A stretch of DNA of 64,000 bases from Metarhizium brunneum (taxonomy: Eukaryota > Ascomycota > Sordariomycetes > Hypocreales > Clavicipitaceae), in the NCBI RefSeq assembly GCF_013426205.1, contig NC_089424.1:4030001-4094000 (forward strand), written 5' to 3'. Made by a program: the position numbers and the translations under genes. Of the stretch, positions 24,402 through 35,141 are shown one piece after another; the first letter of the stretch is position 1, and the number at the start of each line of letters is the position of its first letter. The notes beneath the pieces were generated by a model. That model was not told the DNA's origin. It did not search any database and saw nothing but the letters and a program-made list of their open reading frames with translations.

Positions 24402-25637
24402 TTTGTTGGGGAAAGTGGGTTTATTTTAATACAAGAAGGTATGTCGCAAGGCCCACAGCGGACCTTCACGTTTTGGTCTCTAAATTGGGCAGGTTCAATG
24501 TTTTTCATGACCCATGATGCGATGTATTAGATACCCCTATCCTTTGAATGACCTTTGTTTCAGTTGCGCACATCTGGTCTCACCTGCCCCGTGTTGTCAA
24601 GCATCTCCTCTCAATTTCCGACCTTGCTCTTCCTCGCCGTGGCTGAATCTAATAAATTTGTAACCCAGCCAGGTGTCCATCGTCATTTACAGTGTAGGGT
24701 GCGTCCAGCTGACACATGTCGCGATCATTTGCTTCATTTTGTGTTAGGTATGTGGACAGAGATCATCCAATAGATCTGATTCATCGTCTGTTTACAAGCT
24801 GGCCGTTAGCTAGTTATATCTCCGAGGAAATAGAATTAGAAATGGAATTACCATCATATTCGATCTCAAAGGGCATATAAGCCCTTATCTATGAACCAGC
24901 TCTATCTCGGCATAAATGCATCGCAGGCTTTTTGATACAATATTTAGCCATGCCAAAACAGCCGCGAGGTTTACTGGACGACCGCCGTTTCTCAGCGCTA
25001 GATTCGTGTCAACATCTCTTCCCCTCGTCCTTGCGGATAAAGAGCTGTTGAATTGCTATAAGGATAATGATGTACGACACTTGGAACTAGACGCACACAG
25101 TTGGAATATGAATGCCGAGATTTACGGGAAACCTACCCAAGATTTAGAGCCGCTTTGGCATTCATACGTGACGAAATACTAGAATTTGCACTACAGAGCC
25201 CACAGCATTGCCATGATATCATACATCAAGACCCAATCGCAAGTCCCAGTCGTCGCAATTACATTGCCGGATTCCAACAATTTGATCGACTGTCTACGCA
25301 AACCAGCACGTAAAAACATGACTTGATGATGTAAAATTAGACAAGACATAACTAAAGCATACGTGTCAGCGAGCGAAATGTTCCGTAGAATATGCCGGTT
25401 GACGCATTGGCCAGGCAGCTCCTTTCAGGACGGCTTGAGTGGTTGCATATTCACCTGGAGGATATTTGTGGGCTACATGTAGATGGCATTGCGTTACCGA
25501 AGATTACCCAATCTAAACACCGTGCCTCTTTGTAACCCTGTGCTAATTGTGACTGCGACATTTCTCTCTGTCATGTTTGAGTCACACATCACCACACACG
25601 CAAGCGCTTCAGGTTGCGAGGCAGACACGAGCCGAAT
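24402..25637. other. intergenic stretch with a weak ORF
   Basis: An 88-codon frame with an ATG (24916-25182) begins with a basic, Ser/Phe-rich leader that could be a mitochondrial presequence. It continues into a short acidic stretch (AEIYGKPTQDLEPLWH) faintly like UstYa/DUF3328 proteins. It stops early and the lower part seems shifted, so I do not call a gene. Nothing else was supported. Confidence 0.35.
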
Positions 25638-27566
25638 ATGAATGACCAAAGCCTTCTTTTGATGAAAGCTCGGCTTGAAGTCGTAGATTTCAAGACAATT
25701 GCGCCTTTTCTTCAAAAATTTGACCGATTCCTTACCCTTCGTACATTCATTAGAGGCTACACCCTGGGCACCGCAGATGAGCAAATTTGGACTGTGCTGC
25801 GACTGAATAAAGTGGCGCTTGGTCTGATTAGGAGAGCGATATTTCCGAACTTGACACGATGGTTTTCTCATATCGAAAGCACCTATCCTGATCTTCGACC
25901 AACCGCTGTTGAACTCGTCAGTGCAACCAACACTGATGCTACCACCAACCAGACAAGGGGCCGCTACAACATCAAGCTACAAGCTACAGAGAACGGCGTA
26001 GTGACTAGATTTCCGCCAGAGCCGTCGTAAGAATCTTTTTATTGGGATAACTGTTTTGGGACATTGGATTTTCTGATCGTGTTTAGCGGGTATCTACACA
26101 TTGGGCATGCCAAGGCCGCCTTTTTAAACGACTACTTTACGCACGATGCCTTTTCCGGGTCCCTAATTCTACGTTTTGATGATACCAACCCCACGAGAGA
26201 GAATCAGGAATTCGAGGACTCTATTCTTCACGACCTAGGTCTACTAGGCATCAAAACACAGCGCGTGACATACACTAGTGATTACTTTGAGGAGCTTTAC
26301 GACTTGTGCTGTCAACTTATTTCTGATGGAAACGCGTATGCCGAGGATACGGATAGCAAAATACAAAAAGACAACCGTCGTGATCGCCTTCCCAGTAAAC
26401 GACGAGATCGTCCCGCGAGCGAGAGCCTCGCCATCTTCAAAGAGATGAGGGAGGGAACAGAGTTTGGCAAAGGACACTGTATCCGAGCACGCATCGCCTT
26501 TGACAGTTCAAACGGTTCAATGCGTGACCCAATCATCTACCGCTTTCCCAGCTGGGACGCCGAGAATGGACCACGGCCACATCACCGAACCGGCTGGGAC
26601 TGGAACATTTATCCCACATATGACTTTGCCTGCCCTCTGGTCGACTCCATCGAGGGCGTGACCCACGCTCCGTTTTTACGTGCTCTCAAGTTACGGCCAG
26701 TATACCTCTGGGACTTTGCGCGAATTAACTTTATCAAGACATTCTTATCTAAGAGAAAGCTGGCAAAAGTAGTTGAATCTGGGAGAGTGGATGGCTGGGA
26801 TGATCCTCGAATGCCTACTATCCGGGGCATTCTCCGCCGCGGTCTTACGGTAGCAGCGCTACGCGAGTTTATGCTAAAGCAGGGCCCGAGCCGAAACGTT
26901 GTTTCCATGGACTGGACCACCCTTTGGGCGATGAACAAGAAGATGGTTGAGCCGACTGCACCGAGACACACTGCTGTGGCATCCGTGGGTTGCGTTTTAG
27001 CCACCGTGGCGGGAGGTCCGGATCATCCCAGGCAAGACAGTCGGCCGAAACACCCTAAGAATCATAGTCTAGGAACCAAAGATGTTACATTTGCGAACCA
27101 AATTTACATCGAGCAGGCAGACGCGGCGGCCTTTCAGCAGGGCGAGGAGATTACACTTATGAGCTGGGGAAATGCGCATGTTCGACAGGTCACGAGATCC
27201 GATGACCAGACTGTGACCGGGTTACACCTTGAGCTCCATCTTGATGGTGACGCTAGCAAAACGGACAAGAAAGTTCACTGGCTAGCTGCTCACGGTGCTG
27301 AAATTTCCAGAGCGGAGCTTTGGGAGTTTGACTATCTGCTAACAAAGGACAGTCTTGTGAAGGGTGATGAGCTAGAGCACTATCTAAACCCCGTCACGTC
27401 CTGGCTTACAGATGTATTGGTGGGTTCTGAGTTTAGTCAGCTCCTTGAAGGGGATATTATTCAGATTGAACGGAAGGGGCATTTTCGCATGGATAAGCCA
27501 ATTGGTCAAGGACCTAGTGGCAAGGCGGTATTGTTCAAGATTCCAACAGGAAATAACAAGGGATAA
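25638..27566 (+). CDS. glutamyl-tRNA synthetase paralogue, N-truncated with active-site deletion
   Basis: Two exons, 25638-26026 and 26087-27566, with a 60-bp intron, give 622 residues. The N-terminus holds the second half of the GST-like domain (FLTLRTFIRGY). The class I catalytic domain follows: GYLHIGHAKAAF (HIGH motif) at about 131-143, WDDPRMPTIRGILRRG, and LSKRK (KMSKS equivalent) at about 350-354. The C-terminal anticodon-binding domain ends at a natural position. It is of the eukaryotic cytosolic GluRS type, which charges tRNA-Glu. Two departures stand out. The first half of the GST-like domain is absent. After GVTHA (about residue 324) the protein jumps directly to the block that normally follows some 15 residues later, so the conserved LRT-x-EY-x-DR segment that contacts substrate is lost in frame. 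Aminoacylation is therefore doubtful. It is a degenerate copy or a repurposed paralogue; a housekeeping gene is expected elsewhere. Confidence 0.78.
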
Positions 27567-27876
27567 GGTGTGTGTCCTGTCTCGGGCTGTCTCCCAACTC
27601 TTTCTCGCAGATACCTGCACTGCCGTTTACGTATGGATTTAAGAGAACATGGAACTATCTAAGGATTATAGTTACATCATACCTAGGGGCTCTGTTAACA
27701 TGAACTCTAACTGGTTTATGTCTTGGGAACCCCAGTTGTTGGAATAAATAAATGACTTAACTACCAGACATTGTGATCTCTTTTTCTACTTTAAAAATGT
27801 AGTAGTTAAAATGTAATATTACTACTTATTAAGTTTCGTAGGGGGGAATCACGGGTACTCCCTCCCGTTACACGGA

Positions 27877-28617
27877 GGTCACGTTGCAATTGAGGGACAG
27901 GCCGTAACCCGAAGTCTTTTAGCCTCGCTTGCTCACCGCTGCTTAATATAAAGAAGGGTTATTATTAAAGCGAATTGTTAGCTAAATACGGTTTGTTCCA
28001 AGCCCTTATAACTAGGGCCTTGTCACAACCCCCCTCTTTTGTAACCATTCCCAGCTTGGCCTTTGGAAATGCAGGCCGTCCGGCTTCACAGGGTGCTTGG
28101 TGTAGGCAAAATAACAACAATTTACACCGGGGAATAAAGGCATTTGAGCTGGAGGGTTTTGAGTGCCATTATTGAGTGAAATTCCTGATATTAATACTAC
28201 TGCGGAACTTCGTTTAGAGCCAGGCCCTGGAAATCCCGGGACATTGAGTTGACCCTCCTCATTGTAACCCATGAAGACCCCCGCCTTGACTCCATGTCAA
28301 ACCAAGCCCTGATTTGAGCTTTGGAAAAAGCATCGTGACCAACCACCTCTGTTTTTCAAGTTTTTTGGCCCGCCGTGAAACGCGCGACAAGGGCTCGCGC
28401 GAGGGGCTCCGAAAAATTACTTGTTTAAGTAGTAATTCGCTTTAATATTAAGGCCCTTAGTTTTCCTTAAAGCCTTAAGGACATATAACTCTTATTTATA
28501 CCAAAATGCCATAATGAAGCGAGCCTGGAAGCCAAAGGCCTTGAACTAGGTCTCGAGCCCTTGTGTAACCATTGCTGGGTTCAAGGTTCGGCCCGTGCCT
28601 TTTATGGCGACGTGACC
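27877..28617. mobile_element. relic repeat element with short terminal inverted repeats
   Basis: GGTCACGTTGC at 27877-27887 is matched in inverted form by GCGACGTGACC at 28607-28617 (one mismatch). Further inside, a CCTCGCTTGCTCACCGCT block on the left resembles, inverted, the GAAGCGAGCC region on the right. The right end (from about 28480) recurs at 47860-47987. The 741-bp unit is AT-rich with no intact ORF, consistent with a non-autonomous or decayed DNA transposon. It ends only 78 bp before the fusion gene's ATG, so it forms most of that gene's upstream region. No target-site duplication was recognised. Confidence 0.5.
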
Positions 28618-28695
28618 TGCGTATAACAAAACGCATCTATACGTACCACGCGCGATTTCCAAACTACATGAACGAAACACCAGACGTCTCAAAGT

Positions 28696-31440
28696 ATGGC
28701 TGCCCACTCTAACAATCTGCCGCCGGTCCCCGTCCATCGCACGCTGGTGGTTCGGACGGCCGTTCAGTCGACTGCGCAGGAGCGAGAGCACATCTTGAAG
28801 GAAGTCGAGTACAATGTATTCGCATTCCCCGCAGAAATGGTGTATTGCGACTTCCTCTCCGACTCGGGAACCTCTGCTATGACAGATGTTCAGTGGGCTG
28901 CCTTGCTGCGCGGTGACGAATCCTACGGACGCAACGCCGGGTACTATTGTCTGCAGGACGCCTTTCGGGATATTTTCGAGAGGGGACATGATCGTAGATA
29001 TCTGTTTCGTCATGTCATGGCCGGCACCGTCGACAGTCAACTATATTGCAACACATTGCTGCAGCCGAGCCAGGGGGGATTTGTCAATGGAGGACATGTC
29101 CAGCTCGCCCGCCCCAATTTCTACATTGTGCCGCAGGGAGGTTGCGCCGAGGCGATTCTCTTCTCAGAGCTGATGAATTCGTCCTCGTCCAACGATGCCT
29201 CGGTCGCGCCCGTTATTATCAGTAACGGCTTCTTTGATACGACTGCGACCAACGCGGCTGCCGCTGGCTTCGAGCTGGCAACCTTTCTTCAGCCCGGTCT
29301 CCGCGAACCGTTAGATCCTAATGAGGCATCCAGCCATAATCCATTCAAAGGCAATCTGGACCTGCTGGCAACTCGCAACTTTCTAGCCAAAAACCACCAT
29401 CGAACAGCGCTCATACTCATCACCATCACCAACAATTTCGCCACGGCACAGCCCGTGTCCATGGCCAACATACGCGCCGCAGCGTCGCTGGCCAAGGGCT
29501 TCAATATTCCATGTTTTTTCGATGCTTGCCGCTTTGCTGAGAATGCTAGGCTCATACAAGAATTCGAGCCGGGGTATGATGCCTGTTCCATTGCCGAAAT
29601 TGTCAAAGAGATGTTCAGTCTCGTAGACGGTTTTACTATCAGTCTTAAAAAGGACGGCATGTCCAACATGGGCGGTGCCCTTGCTATTCGCGACAATGGC
29701 TGCCTGATGAAGAAGTCTCAAGATATAGGCGTTCGGCTCAAAGAACGGCAAATTCTAGCTTATGGAAACGACTCCTACGGCGGGATGAGAGGCCATGACC
29801 TGATGGCTGCAGCTGCAGGCCTGTACGAGACCACCAAAGAGTCTTATTTGAGGAGCAGCATCGGGCAGGTAAGATCTTTTGCGCAGAAACTCCATTCTGC
29901 CGGAGTACCGATACTGTGGCCGCCAGGAGGACATGCCATATATCTGGACATGAATGCATTCTTTGCCGACTGTCCGCGGTCGCCGGGTGACTTTGCCTCT
30001 GTGGGATTCACCATTGAGCTTCTACGCCAGCATGGAATTCGAGCCGTCGAGGCTGGACCATTTGCTTGGGAATGGGACAAGAAGCAGTCTGAAGAGGAGC
30101 GAGACGCCATTCCTGACCTGGTCCGCTTTGCGGTTCCCCGGAATTCGATGAATGACGGCCATATTGACTACACCGTGGCGGCCATTCACGAGCTATATCA
30201 ACAGCGTCATATTCTTCCCAACGTGAGAATTATTAGGGGCAAGCATCTTCGTATCCGCCACTTCCAGTGCGGATTTGCTCTTGTCCCTGCAAGTAGGAGC
30301 AATGGGAGCCAGTCTGCAACGAATAATACTTTTTTTTCGGCGGCTGAAGCTCAAATCAGAGCACTCGGTCGTTCTCTCTCGTTCAATGACGATTTAGTAG
30401 AAGTTTTAGTCCGAGAAATGCAACTCGCAATGGGCGCCTGGGGAGAAAGTGCTGTCAGCAAATCCACCAACGGGCACATCTCTCATGTGGGAAATGACCA
30501 TGCCCCTATTGAATACTCTATCTCTTTTGATGTTAATACCGGAACGCCCCAGCTTCGATTCTTGATTGAAGCGCAGCCGCCGGAGGACGTGGCCAAAGTG
30601 AAGCTAGCAGATCTTCAATTAGCCGCTTTGGAGTTGAACCGTACTTTGCGCCAGCGGCAGGATGACGCACTTTCATTCACACGGTTCGATATGATAAAAG
30701 ACTTGTTCATTCCGGAAACAAATGATGCGCAAAATGTTTCAGGCTTCGCTGCTTGGCACAGTGCTTGCGTTTCGCCTGGCAGTAAACGCGCGGATTGGAA
30801 AATTTACCTCAATCCGGACGCCCAGGGAGCATCACAACGCGAAAGACTCATCCGAGCATCACTTACCCGTCTGGGATTTGAGCAGGTTTCTGAGCGACTC
30901 AGCCTGGCAATGGGGCCAACAGATCGGTTCTGCTATTTCTCTCTAGATCTCGACAAAGGATGGGACGCTCGCATCAAGATATACATTGAGCATCCGAATG
31001 CTACCGCTCAAAGTGTTGCCAACATGATTCAAAAGGTTTGCTTGCACTTGAAAGCAGACAATCGAGATGAAATTGTTGCCTTCGTACGCGCCATGAGCGG
31101 CAACACATCAGGTCCCTTGCAGCGCAAGTCGGTTGTGACTTGCTTCGCCTTCACGACAGATCGCACAGAACCATCCGCCACTGTTCATTTCCCCGTCTCT
31201 GATTATGCACGCAACGATGCTGAGATACATTGCAGAGTTGTCGAGTACTGTTCAAACAAGGCTCCCATGGTGCTGCCGCATTATGTGCGATCAATCGTAG
31301 CCTTGAGGCAGCGTTCGCTGTCCGATGGGAAAGGTCTGCATAGCTGGGTGTCGTTGAAACAGAGTCCAGGTGGCAGCCTTGGGCTGACTTTCTACCTATC
31401 GGCTGAGTTGTTTGGACCCTTGCCAGATTTGGAGCAGTAG
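28696..31440 (+). CDS. tryptophanase-aromatic prenyltransferase fusion protein
   Basis: One intronless 914-codon frame with an ATG at 28696. Residues about 20-528 form a beta-eliminating lyase. LLRGDESYG, the cofactor block CFFDACRFAENA (Asp276, Arg279), SLKKDGMSNMGG with PLP lysine probably Lys319, YGNDSYGGMRGHDL, and GGHAIYLDMN all match tryptophan indole-lyase. At the position where tyrosine phenol-lyases carry an Arg, it reads VEAGPF, favouring tryptophan. After a Ser/Asn-rich linker (about 532-548), residues about 550-914 form an ABBA-fold aromatic prenyltransferase. It shows PIEYSISF with a candidate indole-binding Glu606, diphosphate-binding pairs in WKIYLNP and IKIYIEHP, and the final SWVSLKQSPGG...TFYLSAELF. 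The probable activity is release of indole from tryptophan (plus pyruvate and ammonia), with prenylation of indole or tryptophan. No signal peptide, so cytosolic. Separate tryptophanase and IptA-type genes are adjacent in some Streptomyces, suggesting bacterial ancestry. The order of the reactions is inferred. Confidence 0.9.
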   Translation: MAAHSNNLPPVPVHRTLVVRTAVQSTAQEREHILKEVEYNVFAFPAEMVYCDFLSDSGTSAMTDVQWAALLRGDESYGRNAGYYCLQDAFRDIFERGHDRRYLFRHVMAGTVDSQLYCNTLLQPSQGGFVNGGHVQLARPNFYIVPQGGCAEAILFSELMNSSSSNDASVAPVIISNGFFDTTATNAAAAGFELATFLQPGLREPLDPNEASSHNPFKGNLDLLATRNFLAKNHHRTALILITITNNFATAQPVSMANIRAAASLAKGFNIPCFFDACRFAENARLIQEFEPGYDACSIAEIVKEMFSLVDGFTISLKKDGMSNMGGALAIRDNGCLMKKSQDIGVRLKERQILAYGNDSYGGMRGHDLMAAAAGLYETTKESYLRSSIGQVRSFAQKLHSAGVPILWPPGGHAIYLDMNAFFADCPRSPGDFASVGFTIELLRQHGIRAVEAGPFAWEWDKKQSEEERDAIPDLVRFAVPRNSMNDGHIDYTVAAIHELYQQRHILPNVRIIRGKHLRIRHFQCGFALVPASRSNGSQSATNNTFFSAAEAQIRALGRSLSFNDDLVEVLVREMQLAMGAWGESAVSKSTNGHISHVGNDHAPIEYSISFDVNTGTPQLRFLIEAQPPEDVAKVKLADLQLAALELNRTLRQRQDDALSFTRFDMIKDLFIPETNDAQNVSGFAAWHSACVSPGSKRADWKIYLNPDAQGASQRERLIRASLTRLGFEQVSERLSLAMGPTDRFCYFSLDLDKGWDARIKIYIEHPNATAQSVANMIQKVCLHLKADNRDEIVAFVRAMSGNTSGPLQRKSVVTCFAFTTDRTEPSATVHFPVSDYARNDAEIHCRVVEYCSNKAPMVLPHYVRSIVALRQRSLSDGKGLHSWVSLKQSPGGSLGLTFYLSAELFGPLPDLEQ

Positions 31441-32293
31441 GTTCTTGGAAGAGCTTCCACGTATACGTAAACAACTATGTACCCAAATGAGTCGCTCTGG
31501 AAGGTTGGTTAGCAGTGGGTGTTCATGTTGAGTAGATCTGTTACACGGTTAGGACCCAACAACTTTGAAGCCCAAAAAAGGGGCATCGCCGATAAAGGAC
31601 CTCAAGGTTACACAGATTCAACACGTGACCTCATGGAAACCTTGGGCACAGCTGTTCCCTTCACGTATATATATGTAGTGGTCACTCGTCCCTTCTTTCC
31701 TCTTGGAAAAACAAGGAGCTGTGACATGCTACCAGATTATCTTTGAATTGCACGGCTCATTACGCTGCAAGCGCTATCAAGCCCTTGCCGCAAGATGCGC
31801 CAAATTAAACGTCGAGAAGTGGCCATGAAGTGTCTGAGATCCCACCACAACTCTGTGCTTTTTAATATTGTCGTCCTGGAGCGCACATGGAGTGTCGTGC
31901 TACTGGTGCGGTATTTGGATATGCCACTCATAAGACCCCCCTGTCTCGTATTATAAAGTCAACCCAATTCTTACCGACCACTTTCGACAGGGCACTCCTC
32001 GCTGCTTCCATGGAAAGGGATTCCAACAGCCTGGTTGTCACCATGGTCCAAGACCCAAAATGGACGAAATCATTTATAGTGTGAAACCAGTCTTGGTTCA
32101 TCAGAAGATGACAAGAGTCGGCTGGGTACCACTAGCTCCCGCTGTGACAAGGGTTCGATGTAGAAGGCTTGGTGCAAAAGGGCTCAATTCAATAATAATC
32201 TCGAAGGGTCTCTAAGGTCTTGAGTTGCTGCGAGAGAGGAAGAGAAGGGTGACCGCCTTATATACATAAAAGGAATGCCCGGGCCTAGGGCTC
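31441..32293. other. intergenic stretch
   Basis: Follows the fusion gene. No supported gene; the open frames are short and lack motifs. It may hold the fusion gene's 3' UTR. Confidence 0.5.
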
Positions 32294-32590
32294 TTACCCG
32301 GGCACGTGTTTAAGCCGTCTGGTGTAATTAACAAGTCCTGTATCGGCGAAGCCATAGTATTTTAAGTACAATAAAGGGGCTTCACGATCTGTTGGGCTTT
32401 TTCCATGTAACACCTCCAAAGTGTTGAACTTCGCCAGACCCTCTGTGATCAGACACCAATAGTCCTTCTCGCTGTGAATCACGAGGGCCGGGGGCGCATT
32501 TTTCCAATTCTTCAGCAGTTCCTGACACGCCTGGTTAAACTCTTGAAATTGGTCAGCATTTTCCCATGAATACTGTGTGGTACCGAATTT
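32294..32590 (-). pseudogene. fragment of dipeptidyl-peptidase 5 (S9 family)
   Basis: About 98 codons on the minus strand resemble the C-terminal catalytic part of secreted fungal dipeptidyl-peptidase V. The signs are a Trp-rich FQEFN segment, LKNWKNAPPALVIHSEKDYW with the catalytic-Asp region, and EGLAKFNTLEVL. The sequence then departs from the family before the catalytic His (ENHW in relatives) and stops. The nucleophile Ser region and most of the protein are absent upstream. There is no start codon or signal peptide. This is a dead fragment. Confidence 0.6.
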
Positions 32591-33189
32591 CCATCGCTAA
32601 TGAGTATGTAGCTTTGGGCTCGGCACGACGGGGTGCTACAGATGCCGTCGTGCGAGATGGCGCAGCAGAACTACTAGAATCTACGAGACTCGTCACACGT
32701 CGAGATTGAGTACAATGGCACAACATGACCTCTGAGTGAAGCGGCCGATGTTTGTGCGTCAATCGCCTCGTCGGCATAGTTCTCACCACTCTGTGTTGGA
32801 TTTATCCGACTGGCGTCGGTGCAATTTTTTTTATTCATAGTGAAACCCTTGCGACGGGACTATTGTACAAGGGGCTTAATAGTAGAAAAATGCCTCTATC
32901 TCTGACCCGATGAGTATTGTTCTTTTGTGCCGCGATGAGACAGCATTGGATGAACAGCTCACCATCCATGCCATATTTTGGTGGTTGCAAGACGACGGTA
33001 GTGAGCGAGCAAAGGAGCCCAATCCCGACGCTCCCGGTTTGCTGCTCAATCTTTTTTTAACAAGAACAAGGTAGAGATGAAGTATTTCTTTCAACAAGAT
33101 TCTTTTTTTTGAAAGGAATTCAAGAGACTGCCTAGCTTGGCGACTGCTACCCGTTGGCAACTAATCGGCAAGCCACTTGTCCAACTAAA
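32591..33189. other. intergenic stretch
   Basis: Contains several A/T homopolymer runs near 32826 and 33052-33112. No gene could be supported. It lies 3' of the carboxypeptidase. Confidence 0.5.
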
Positions 33190-35035
33190 TCACTCCTGCT
33201 GGAGGTTCTCGATGCGTCCTAGGAGAAACTCAAGCTGCCTATACGCAGCACCTGGGGTGTATTGTGGCATTGCTTAAGGAGAAGTGTGAGATGAGGGTTT
33301 GGATTATTGACAAGAATAGGGGGAAATAAAAGCACATACCATGGCCAGCTGTGTCGATGGATACAAAGGTCAGTCCACGCTCTGTGTGAGCGTTCCCCTC
33401 TACACGAACACCAGTTTCCATAGCGGACTCTTTTCTGTAATCCAGTTCTCGCCGTTGATGCCTGTACGGGACGACCAACGGTTCAGTAGGCGCTTTCTGG
33501 AACCCTTGGTATCCGTTCCAGGTCATGTTCTGAATGGTGGCCAAGCTCCCGTTGGCCAAGAGCAGAAAGTCCTGCAAGCCATGGGCAATAATAGTGTTGT
33601 TGGTCATCTCAATGACACGCGGCAACGGGCCCAAGGCGCTGGGTCGCGGTGCAAGCCCGTCGGGGCCGGGGAATCCGCTCCAGGCAAAGCCACCGTGAGC
33701 TTTATACTCGGTTTTTGGCGGTACATGGAGCACCTTCTTTACGTCCTCCCTGTTGAAATAACTGTTGGGCCCGTCGTCCATGACACTCTCTGGAGTTGGA
33801 CACTTATCAGTCAAGTGGTAGGTGTTGAAGCAAGGGTTGACTTTGAACGCAGCTGTCAAAATGTCGCTCCAGATACTGCAGCCTGGCTGATCCTTGTCCG
33901 GTGTGGCAAATACCTTTTTCGACGGGGGATATGTCAGGACCTCTGACAGAAATTTGTTGTAGCCGCATTGTTCGGACCTCGTATTGATGTCGGAAATGAA
34001 CGTGTCGTTGAGGTTCATGACATGGTTGAAATGCTTTACCGCTGCCACAACCGGAGCTAATCCATTTACAAAATTAGCCTAGAATTTGAAATCCCACACG
34101 CATATTTAAAGTTGGTGCTCTGGGGCAATGTGTCTTGTTTTCTTAGGCGACCTACCTTGTTGTATCACCGAGAATGAGTTGATCACGCCGTCAACAATCT
34201 GTACACCCTTGACGTTCGAGTAGGTATTGTTCTTCTCATCAAGCATCCGCGACGCGATGTAAGGGATCATGTGGCCTGCATAACTTTCGCCCGTGATGTA
34301 CACTTTTCGACGTTCGAGCCCAAAAGTCGTCGCGAAGTTCTTGAACAACGAAGTGAATTGCTCTGCGATATCGATGACATTTCCGACTGTCCCCGAGCCT
34401 GGCGAGTATCCAGTTCCGGCGGGTTGGTCTATGTAGACTACATTGGTCAAGTTGTTCCATGCGTATGGATTCGGGATCGGCCTGTCGGTTCCGGGTCGCC
34501 AGAGGAAAGGGCCAGTGGCAAGAAGCATGCCGTTTAACGAGCTGTCTCCCGGCCCGCCGTTCAGCCATATTGTAATCTGTTGGATGTGTAAGCCAAGCTG
34601 TGCCCGAGTATACAAACAATTAGGCCAGAGATATGTCCTCCCAGTGCCTTGGCAGTTCAACAATAGACTCAAGGCGTACCTCATCGGAAGCTTTCGGGTT
34701 GCTCGTCGGAAAAAACCAGAAAAATAAACTCGAGTTGGATGACGGGGATATGGGGAGGAGGCCGGCATAAGACTCTCCAACATCAAACTTGACCTCGGGA
34801 ATAGACTTTCCATCGACGAGATATTCTACAATTGAGCCGAGTTAGCTTTCTTTCTTATGAAATCCATCCAAGGTCCCTTACTTCGAGTTTTGAAGTTTAG
34901 ATATTTAAACCCGTCTTCTGATGCATTGGCTGTCCTATGATCGAGCGCCGGTTGAGACACTTGACCCTCGTTTACTGGAGTCGCATCTGTAATTGGCGCA
35001 GCCAGGATAGAGAACAGAAAAGGCAAGAGTTTCAT
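33190..35035 (-). CDS. secreted serine carboxypeptidase, S10 family
   Basis: Five minus-strand exons (35035-34882, 34825-34680, 34576-34156, 34056-33340, 33272-33190) give 506 residues. The N-terminus is a clear signal peptide ([18 protein letters not shown]). Catalytic signatures in order are [11 protein letters not shown] (oxyanion block; the usual Cys after GPG is Asp), [11 protein letters not shown] with the nucleophile Ser, [12 protein letters not shown] with the Asp, and [16 protein letters not shown] with the His. Many N-x-S/T sites indicate a glycosylated secreted enzyme that removes C-terminal amino acids from peptides at acid pH. The last 26-codon exon completes the His region and supplies the stop, so its splice site (TTAAG acceptor) is needed. 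A TATA-like CATATAAAG lies about 100 bp upstream. Function is well supported; a nutrient or host-protein degradation role is inferred. Confidence 0.9.
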
Positions 35036-35132
35036 GGTAAGATGAGACACATGTGCAAAGTAAGAACAGCCGAAGGTTATGAAATGCGATATGATCCTGC
35101 TATTGAACGTCTCCAGCTAGACGAGTTACGGA

Positions 35133-35141
35133 CTTTATATG
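35133..35141 (-). promoter_or_regulatory. TATA-like box of the carboxypeptidase gene
   Basis: CATATAAAG on the minus strand, about 100 bp before the ATG at 35035, is the only TATA-like sequence in the proper place. Confidence 0.4.

Noticed and set aside
24916..25182. 88-codon ATG frame with a presequence-like N-terminus and a weak UstYa-like stretch
   Set aside because: It lacks the HxxHC motifs of UstYa proteins and ends early; evidence is too weak to call a gene.
27975..28272. Short frames inside the repeat element
   Set aside because: No transposase motif; they lie in a decayed non-coding element.
31737..32084. Possible small genes downstream of the fusion ORF
   Set aside because: Short, overlapping on both strands, no start context or motif.
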